NCBI GenBank assembly: GCA_002361235.1 | Contig: DESI01000008.1 | Coordinates: forward strand, 1-9,575 | Direction of reading: 5' to 3' | DNA length: 9,575 nucleotides | Source: Porphyromonadaceae bacterium UBA3318 | Lineage (GTDB): Bacteria > Bacteroidota > Bacteroidia > Bacteroidales > Muribaculaceae | Shown here: one piece after another, positions 1-5,575 of the stretch | Layout of the letters: every line of letters begins with the position of its first letter | How positions within the stretch are numbered: the stretch's first letter is position 1 | The notes under the pieces: generated by a model | Told to the model about the DNA's origin: nothing | Database searches by the model: none | Seen by the model: only the letters and a program-made list of their open reading frames with translations | Made by a program: the position numbers and the translations under genes

Positions 1-387
1 AGCTCCACCTATCTTGGTGAACCCGAATACGAATGGCCGCCTGTCACACCGATTGCCACTGACAATGTGTATATTCTCGGAGATGCGAGCACGGCCGGCT
101 GGGGATTTAGCGACAACTGCCGCTGCACCAAGGAGAGTGAGTATATCTTCGTTTACGAAGGCAAGCTCAATACCGGAAGTATGCGTGCCTCCGCAATCGC
201 TGACTGGGGTGCGCACATACGCCCGAAGATTGAAAATCTCGAAGTCGGCAAGGACGGATGCAAGAATAATGAATTCGTCAATGTGTCAACTCCCGATTTC
301 AACTGGAAAATAGTTGACGCCGGCACATACCGCATCACGTTCGACCTTGAGAAGTGGACGGTGAAATTCGAATATCTGGGCAACTAA
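1..387 (+). CDS. SusE/SusF-like outer membrane glycan-binding protein, C-terminal fragment
   Basis: The reading frame is open from base 1, so the N-terminus lies outside the window. About 128 residues remain, ending in WTVKFEYLGN. They form one complete SusE/SusF-type beta-sandwich module: an opening strand NVYILGDASTAGW, a middle strand FVYEGKL, the segment DWGAHIRPKIEN and a closing strand YRITFDLEKWTVKFEYL. This module is clearly paralogous to the third module of the protein at 1882-3171, which has AWGTHIRPKVNN and YRLTFDLDNWTIN at matching places. Proteins of this family are normally surface lipoproteins next to SusC/SusD that bind glycan through aromatic residues. Unlike its paralogue, this one stops right after the last strand and has no sorting-like tail. 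The next gene starts 13 bases downstream, so they are probably co-transcribed. Family assignment is confident; the ligand is unknown. Confidence 0.85.
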   Translation, partial: SSTYLGEPEYEWPPVTPIATDNVYILGDASTAGWGFSDNCRCTKESEYIFVYEGKLNTGSMRASAIADWGAHIRPKIENLEVGKDGCKNNEFVNVSTPDFNWKIVDAGTYRITFDLEKWTVKFEYLGN

Positions 388-400
388 AAACTAAAACAAG

Positions 401-1831
401 ATGATAAAGAATCTCATAATATCAGGCATAATAGGCTGCACATTCCTCGGAATGTGCGCCTGCCGGGAAGACTACTCGGACATGAAGCTTCCCAACCAGC
501 ACGAGCATCCGAAGATGGAGGATGTCGGCAACATACACAAATTCAAGGCGCCTCTGTACTGGAGCGTTTACGAGCGTGCATACGCACTCGACGGCCAGGT
601 GTGGGAGGACCGCAACATTCCCCTGTCGGAATGGGAGGCCAATTTCGACTGGGTCGCCAAGGAACTGAAGCCTTACGGCTATGACATGATATGCACCGAC
701 GGCTTCCTGCCGATGAACTGCGAAGGGGGCCAGCCGTACATGACGCGACTCGGCCAGGTGCCGATCAAGGACCTTATCGCGGCGGCGAAGAAGCGCGGAC
801 TGCGCGTGGGTATCTACGACAGCCCGCTGGAGGTATGGGGCGATCTCGACAACCTGATTCCGGGCACGGAATATACCGTAGGGTCGCTGCTGTACAACAA
901 GGAAATCGACCAGGTGCTTCACCCCAAGGTGAAGGACAAGTGGCATACCTACATCGTGTTCTCGCATCCGGGAGCCAAAGAGTATATAGACGGATTCTTC
1001 AAGCATTACAGCGAACTGGGTGTGGAGATGATCCGTATAGACTTCCTGTCATGGTTCGAAGACGGATACTTCCGTCTGTCCGAGGGCTTTGTAGGCAAGG
1101 GCTACGGACGTCAGACGTATGCCGACGCGCTCGCCTACATCTGCAAGACGGCGCAGAAATACGGGATGTTCCTGTCGCTGGTGATGCCCCATCTGTATAA
1201 CGATGCGGAGGTGGAGAGCCGTTACGGAAACATGGTGCGTATCGTGAACGACACCTTCAACGGCGGCTGGGGATTTACGTCGGGCAAGGAACCGGGCAAG
1301 GCCTGGCTGTCCTGGCCCACGAGCCAGAATCAGTTCGACGGATTCACCTACTGGAGCCGGCGCATCGCCGGGCGCGACAAGGTGATTCTCGACGGCGACT
1401 TCACCATCATGCACAGCTATGCCAATCCCGCCGAAAAGGAATTCGCCATATCCATCCAGCTGATGGCCGGCGGTCCGATTGCCGTCACCGACCAATACTG
1501 CACCATTGGCGAAGGCGACGTAGCGTACTATACCAACGAGGAAATGCTCGCACTGAACAAGGACCGTTTCGTGGGACATCCCATGGACGACGAGCTGATG
1601 TCGCCCGGCAGCAACATTTGGTACGGTCAGATGAGCAACGGCGATTATGTGGTGGGATTCTTCAATCGCGGCGAAGAGGAGAAGTCATTCTCTTTGAATC
1701 TTGCCGATATCGGCATCTCGCAGCAGATGGCGGTGCGTGACCTGTGGCGCCATGCCGACGAAGGACGCACGGCAAAGCTTGAGGCCACCGTCGCACCTCA
1801 TGGATGCAAGATAATGAGGCTCAGTAAATAA
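401..1831 (+). CDS. Secreted lipoprotein glycoside hydrolase, clan GH-D (GH27-like, alpha-galactosidase fold)
   Basis: This 476-residue protein begins with a hydrophobic signal ending FLGMCAC. Cys21 is the likely lipidated residue and is followed by R-E-D, resembling the acidic export signal of Bacteroidota surface lipoproteins. Residues about 50-330 read as a (beta/alpha)8 barrel: APLYWSVYERAY, YDMICTDGF (Asp100 region), LRVGIYDSP, then VEMIRIDFLSWF with Asp214 as candidate nucleophile, and MVRIVND with Arg280 and Asp284 in the R-x3-D arrangement of the GH27 acid/base. Residues about 395-476 match the GH27 C-terminal beta-sandwich (IWYG...VVGFFNRGEEE...VRDLW...APHGCKIMRL). Clan GH-D enzymes retain anomeric configuration and act on alpha-galactosides, beta-L-arabinopyranosides or, for isomaltodextranases, dextran; the specificity here is not readable. 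The opening differs from the classical MGWNSW of alpha-galactosidases, so this is a divergent member. It sits between two SusE/F-like genes, which suggests surface cleavage of glycan. Confidence 0.8.
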   Translation: MIKNLIISGIIGCTFLGMCACREDYSDMKLPNQHEHPKMEDVGNIHKFKAPLYWSVYERAYALDGQVWEDRNIPLSEWEANFDWVAKELKPYGYDMICTDGFLPMNCEGGQPYMTRLGQVPIKDLIAAAKKRGLRVGIYDSPLEVWGDLDNLIPGTEYTVGSLLYNKEIDQVLHPKVKDKWHTYIVFSHPGAKEYIDGFFKHYSELGVEMIRIDFLSWFEDGYFRLSEGFVGKGYGRQTYADALAYICKTAQKYGMFLSLVMPHLYNDAEVESRYGNMVRIVNDTFNGGWGFTSGKEPGKAWLSWPTSQNQFDGFTYWSRRIAGRDKVILDGDFTIMHSYANPAEKEFAISIQLMAGGPIAVTDQYCTIGEGDVAYYTNEEMLALNKDRFVGHPMDDELMSPGSNIWYGQMSNGDYVVGFFNRGEEEKSFSLNLADIGISQQMAVRDLWRHADEGRTAKLEATVAPHGCKIMRLSK

Positions 1832-1881
1832 CGTAACAATGTCAATATTACAATCAGAAAAACTTTAATCAAATAATTTCT
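1832..1881 (+). other. AT-rich intergenic spacer between the GH27-like and SusE/F-like genes
   Basis: This 50-base spacer is AT-rich. It contains neither a T-tract hairpin nor a clear Bacteroidota -7 box (TAnnTTTG), so read-through from the GH27-like gene is the simplest reading. The segment before the next ATG (AATAATTTCT) has no Shine-Dalgarno-like purine run, which is common in Bacteroidota. Confidence 0.5.
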
Positions 1882-3171
1882 ATGAACCATTTAATGACAA
1901 TAGTATCGGCGGCAGTGGTTTCGATGTCGCTTCCGGTAATGGTAAATGCCGAAACCACCCCTATCGTAGTGCCTGACGGCGAGAACGTGTATATCGTCGG
2001 CGACGGCATCAGCTGGGTGCCCGGACTGAAGGCAATGAACAGTTCCGAGAAAGGTGTATATACCTGGGAAGGGTTCATCCCCAAACACACAGAGGGCGAT
2101 ACCGGCCGTTTCCGCGCGCAGATAGGCAGCGACTGGTCCAGACCCGTTCATCCGCTGACCGACGGCGTCAAGGTAGGAGAGACCCCGGTAACGGAAACTC
2201 CGCTCTCCGACGCCCCGACTACTGACGGTGACATGAACTGGCACGCAGCCGCCGGCGGCAACTACGCACTCGTGTTTGACTTCAACAATTGCACGCTCAA
2301 GGCTACATATTCCCGGATCGATGTGCAGGGACTGTACCTGATAGGAGCTGCTACGCCCGGAAACTGGGAAGTAGCAGACGCGACGCCAATGACACCTGAC
2401 GCGGACAACAATAAGATCTATACCTGGGAGGGAGATCTTAAAGTCGGGGAATTCAAGATTCTTACCGACCTTACGGAAGGTTATGACGGACTTACCCTTC
2501 ATCCGTTGGCAGCGAACACGCCCATAGGCAAGGATAAAATCGACAATGCTCCTTTCGCTTGCTATAAAGGTGGCGACGACAACAAGTGGAATGTCTCGGT
2601 GGCCGGCACATACAAGCTGACATTCAATTGCGAGGATTGCACCATGAGTTCCGAATTTGTCAAAGAAACGGAATACGAATGGCCTGCGGTGACTCCGATT
2701 GAAACTGAGACCCTTTACCTCATCGGCGTCGTATGCGGCTGGAACAAAGACAACGCCCCGGCATGTACAAAGGCTGCGGAAGGCAATGTGTTTGTCTACG
2801 AGGGCCAGCTGCCGGAAGGTACGTTCCGCGCCACCACTACAAAGGCCTGGGGAACGCATATCCGTCCGAAAGTCAATAACTGCCCGATCGGATCGGAAGC
2901 CTATGCCGGCGATTTCACCTACGTGGATGAGCCTGACTTCAATTGGGATGTGAAGGAAGCCGGAAACTACCGGCTGACATTCGATCTCGATAACTGGACT
3001 ATCAATACGGAACGTCTGGATGTGTCTTCATCGGCTCAGTTTGTAATTGGCAATATGGATAATGTGCCGTGCGAGTATTACAACCTGAACGGCGTAAGGG
3101 TTCAGTCGCCGTCCAAGGGTATTTATATCGTAAAACAAGGTTCGAAAGTCTCGAAAGTAATAATCAATTGA
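1882..3171 (+). CDS. SusE/SusF-like three-module glycan-binding protein with C-terminal sorting-like tail
   Basis: The protein has 429 residues. The N-terminus (MNHLMTIVSAAVVSMSLPVMVNA, then ET) looks like a signal peptidase I signal with cleavage near residue 23; no lipobox cysteine is present, unusual for SusE/F proteins, which are normally lipidated. Three repeated beta-modules follow: about 30-147 (NVYIVGDGISW, YTWEGFIP), about 150-270 (LYLIGAATPGNW, YTWEGDL) and about 277-381 (LYLIGVVCGWN, FVYEGQL, AWGTHIRPK). Each opens with a Y-[IL]-[IV]-G strand and keeps aromatic residues that could stack on sugars. Residues 398-429 (YYNLNGVRV, KGIYIVKQG, then KVIIN) resemble the short C-terminal tails of type IX secretion cargo and related Bacteroidales exported proteins. 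It is the last gene before a strong terminator. The start at 1882 is the only one that gives a full signal peptide. The role is inferred as extracellular glycan capture; the ligand is unknown. Confidence 0.82.
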   Translation: MNHLMTIVSAAVVSMSLPVMVNAETTPIVVPDGENVYIVGDGISWVPGLKAMNSSEKGVYTWEGFIPKHTEGDTGRFRAQIGSDWSRPVHPLTDGVKVGETPVTETPLSDAPTTDGDMNWHAAAGGNYALVFDFNNCTLKATYSRIDVQGLYLIGAATPGNWEVADATPMTPDADNNKIYTWEGDLKVGEFKILTDLTEGYDGLTLHPLAANTPIGKDKIDNAPFACYKGGDDNKWNVSVAGTYKLTFNCEDCTMSSEFVKETEYEWPAVTPIETETLYLIGVVCGWNKDNAPACTKAAEGNVFVYEGQLPEGTFRATTTKAWGTHIRPKVNNCPIGSEAYAGDFTYVDEPDFNWDVKEAGNYRLTFDLDNWTINTERLDVSSSAQFVIGNMDNVPCEYYNLNGVRVQSPSKGIYIVKQGSKVSKVIIN

Positions 3172-3186
3172 TTCCTGAATTTCAGG

Positions 3187-3233
3187 AGGAGGGAATAGAC
3201 AGACTTCCGGAAGTCTATTCCCTCCTTTTTTTT
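3187..3233 (+). terminator. Intrinsic terminator closing the SusE/F-GH27 transcription unit
   Basis: A perfect 14-base-pair stem (3187-3200 with 3213-3226, outer sequence AGGAGGGAATAGAC) is followed by eight T residues (3226-3233). The tract AGAC occurs twice in tandem on the left arm (3197-3204), so the hairpin can also fold as a 10-bp outer stem plus a 6-bp inner stem (AGACTT with AAGTCT, CCGG loop) with a 4-base bulge. The T-tract is only on the + strand side, so it acts rightward. It lies 15 bases after the stop codon of the SusE/F-like gene and separates that unit from the GH3 gene. Confidence 0.92.
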
Positions 3234-3270
3234 ATATCAGGAACGATGCTGGATTTAGGTTAAACAACGA

Positions 3271-3290
3271 TAGCAATATATAGCAATACA
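3271..3290 (+). repeat. Tandem 10-base repeat just upstream of the GH3 start
   Basis: TAGCAATATA (3271-3280) is followed directly by TAGCAATACA (3281-3290), 9 of 10 bases identical and spaced one helical turn apart. The repeat ends six bases before the GH3 start codon. It could be part of a promoter or a protein-binding site, or an unstructured leader; no clear -33/-7 Bacteroidota promoter pair can be identified in the 63 bases between the terminator and the ATG. Confidence 0.4.
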
Positions 3291-3296
3291 GGGTAT

Positions 3297-5573
3297 ATGA
3301 ACAACAGATTGGGATTGATGCCGGCATGTGTGACTGTAATGGTATGTAGCGGTATCTGCCGGGGAGCGACAGATGCCGGAATGAACGCCTTTGTCGACGA
3401 CCTTATGGGAAGAATGACGCTGGAAGAAAAAATCGGTCAGCTTAATCTTCCGGCCGGAGGCGACGTGGTGTCGGGTCAGGTGTTCGACACCGACCTGGCC
3501 GGCCTTGTGTCGACAGGTAGAGCCGGCGGCTTCTTCAACGTGAAGGGTGTGGACAGGATTACGGAGTTCCAGCGGCTGGCGGTAGAGAAATCGCGGCTCG
3601 GAATCCCGCTCCTGATCGGTGCCGATGTCATACACGGTTATGAAACCGTGTTTCCCATACCGATAGCCCTTTCGTGTTCGTGGAATCCCGAGGCGATAGA
3701 GCGCATGGCGCGCATATCGGCCATCGAGGCGAGTGCCGACGGCGTCAATTGGACATTCAGCCCTATGGTGGACATCTGCCGCGACGCCCGCTGGGGACGC
3801 ATCGCCGAAGGATCGGGCGAGGACCCGTGGCTCGGCTCGCTGATGGCCGCGGCCTATGTGCGGGGCTATCAGGGAGCCGACATGAGTCGCGACAATGAGA
3901 TTATGGCCTGCGTAAAGCATTTCGCCGCTTATGGCGCTCCCGAGGCCGGACGCGATTATACTTCGGTCGACATGAGCGCGCAAAAACTGTTCAATTACTA
4001 TCTGCCTCCCTATAAGGCGGCCGTGGAAGCCGGAGTCGGAAGCGTGATGACTTCGTTCAATCTCCTGAACGGCGAGCATCCCACAGCGAGCCGCCGGCTG
4101 CTTGACGACATCCTGCGTACCCGGTGGGGTTTCAACGGAATGGTGGTGACCGATTACAATTCCATCAGCGATATGGCCACTCTCGGTCTGGCAGAAAAGG
4201 CCGAGGCCGCCGCTATGAGCCTAAAGGCCGGCACAGACATGGACATGGTGTCGAACGCATATCTCGGCACACTTGCCGAGTCGTATAAAAAAGGGCTTGT
4301 CACCATGACCGAGATTGACAACGCCTGCCGTCGTGTGCTTGAGGCGAAATATAAGCTCGGACTTTTCTCCGATCCGTATAAATATTGCAAGCCCCGACGT
4401 GCGAAAACAGAATTATACACCGATGCGCATCTGAAGGCCGCGCGGGAGATAGCCGCCGAGACATTTGTCCTTCTCAAGAATGACAACGGTCTGCTGCCGC
4501 TTCGTAAGAAAGGGAAAATAGCGCTGATCGGGCCGCTTGCCGATGCCGGAAACAATATGTGCGGCATGTGGAGCCAGCTGTGTGTCGATTCGCGCCACAT
4601 ATCCCTGCTGCAGGCCTTCAGGGAAGAGCTTGGCGACGATGCGGAGCTGATATATGCTCAGGGAAGCAACGTCTATTACAGCGAAAAGACGCAGCAGTAT
4701 GCCACCGGGCGTCGCGCTATTCCGCGAGGCGATGACGGAGAGTTGCTTCAGAAGGCCCTCGATGCAGCGGCAAAGGCCGACGTAATCGTGGCGGCTTTGG
4801 GCGAGAGCTGCGAGATGTCGGGCGAATCCGCGTCACGCTCCGATATCACTATTCCCGATGCGCAACGTGACCTGCTGAAAAAACTTGTCGCCACAGGCAA
4901 GCCGGTGGTGCTCCTGCTGTTTACCGGGCGTCCTCTGGTACTCGACTGGGAAAGCGAGAACGTTCCGGCCATCCTGAATGTATGGTATGCCGGCAGCGAA
5001 GCCGGCCATGCCGTTTCCGACGCTGTGTTCGGCAGGACGAATCCGTGCGGCAGGCTCACGACCACATTCCCCCGGGCAGTAGGGCAGGAGCCTTTGTATT
5101 ACAATTATCTGCAATGCAGCCGCCCGCCGTGGACCGACGACCATTTCGCGGCATATAGCAGCAGCTATATAGATGTGCCCAATACACCACTTTACCCGTT
5201 CGGGTTCGGATTGAGTTACACCACTTTCGATTATGGCGAGCCGGTGCTGTCGTCCGACATCATTTCCGACAGCAAGCCTGTAAGGATTTCGGTTGCTGTG
5301 ACCAACACGGGCAAACGGGAGGGCGTGGAGACGGTACAGCTGTACATACACGACTGTCTCGCATCGCTGGCCCGGCCGGTCAGGGAACTGAAGAATTATC
5401 AGCGTGTCACGCTAAAGCCCGGAGAAACAAAGAAGGTGGAATTCACGCTAACTGTCGAGGACCTGAAATTCTATAATGCCGACCTGAAGCGGGTGTACGA
5501 GCCGGGAGATTTCGAGATTATGGTTGGTCCGGACTCCGGACATCTGAACGTAAAACGAATAAAAGGAATATGA
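3297..5573 (+). CDS. bglX: GH3 beta-glucosidase-type glycoside hydrolase (BglX-like)
   Basis: At 758 residues this is about the length of E. coli BglX. A hydrophobic N-terminus (about residues 5-21) indicates export, although the cleavage site is not clean. The GH3 N-terminal barrel follows: MTLEEKIGQLNLP, IPLLIGADVIHGYETVFP (Asp110 for sugar binding), SPMVDICRDARWGRIAEGSGEDP, CVKHFAAYG (Lys207-His208) and GFNGMVVTDYNSISDM, with Asp286 as catalytic nucleophile. The second alpha/beta domain contains VIVAALGESCEMSGESASRSD (Glu503, Glu506 and Glu510 in the region that supplies the acid/base in many GH3 enzymes). A fibronectin type III-like domain (about 655-745, VTNTGKREGVETVQLYI, RPVRELKNYQRV) completes the protein. 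GH3 BglX enzymes release terminal beta-linked glucose, or sometimes xylose or galactose, from oligosaccharides in the periplasm. The gene follows a terminator and so probably has its own promoter; its stop overlaps the next start. The residue six after the nucleophile is Asp292, where Glu is usual. Exact specificity is not certain. Confidence 0.93.
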   Translation: MNNRLGLMPACVTVMVCSGICRGATDAGMNAFVDDLMGRMTLEEKIGQLNLPAGGDVVSGQVFDTDLAGLVSTGRAGGFFNVKGVDRITEFQRLAVEKSRLGIPLLIGADVIHGYETVFPIPIALSCSWNPEAIERMARISAIEASADGVNWTFSPMVDICRDARWGRIAEGSGEDPWLGSLMAAAYVRGYQGADMSRDNEIMACVKHFAAYGAPEAGRDYTSVDMSAQKLFNYYLPPYKAAVEAGVGSVMTSFNLLNGEHPTASRRLLDDILRTRWGFNGMVVTDYNSISDMATLGLAEKAEAAAMSLKAGTDMDMVSNAYLGTLAESYKKGLVTMTEIDNACRRVLEAKYKLGLFSDPYKYCKPRRAKTELYTDAHLKAAREIAAETFVLLKNDNGLLPLRKKGKIALIGPLADAGNNMCGMWSQLCVDSRHISLLQAFREELGDDAELIYAQGSNVYYSEKTQQYATGRRAIPRGDDGELLQKALDAAAKADVIVAALGESCEMSGESASRSDITIPDAQRDLLKKLVATGKPVVLLLFTGRPLVLDWESENVPAILNVWYAGSEAGHAVSDAVFGRTNPCGRLTTTFPRAVGQEPLYYNYLQCSRPPWTDDHFAAYSSSYIDVPNTPLYPFGFGLSYTTFDYGEPVLSSDIISDSKPVRISVAVTNTGKREGVETVQLYIHDCLASLARPVRELKNYQRVTLKPGETKKVEFTLTVEDLKFYNADLKRVYEPGDFEIMVGPDSGHLNVKRIKGI

Positions 5574-5575
5574 TG
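5561..5575 (+). promoter_or_regulatory. Shine-Dalgarno-like site and ATGATG overlap coupling GH3 to the next gene
   Basis: AAAAGGA (5561-5567) lies inside the last GH3 codons and immediately precedes ATGATG. The first ATG (5570) overlaps the GH3 stop TGA as ATGA; the second ATG (5573) is in the same frame and gives better spacing from the purine run. Either start leaves the signal peptide intact. The arrangement implies translational coupling. Confidence 0.6.

Noticed and set aside
1891..2859. A 322-codon minus-strand open frame opposite the SusE/F-like gene
   Set aside because: It lies antisense to a gene with a signal peptide and three recognisable modules; its own translation has no domain pattern. 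It is a by-product of the codon bias of the sense gene.
3171..3244. Short inverted repeats (TCCTGAA with TTCAGGA, and again TCAGGAA near 3237) around the terminator, considered as a second regulatory structure
   Set aside because: The arms are 6-7 bases with essentially no loop and compete with the much stronger terminator stem. They are not convincing on their own.
3255..4079. A 274-codon minus-strand open frame opposite the GH3 gene
   Set aside because: It covers the most conserved GH3 motifs in antisense and would need to run through the intergenic region. No family pattern is seen.
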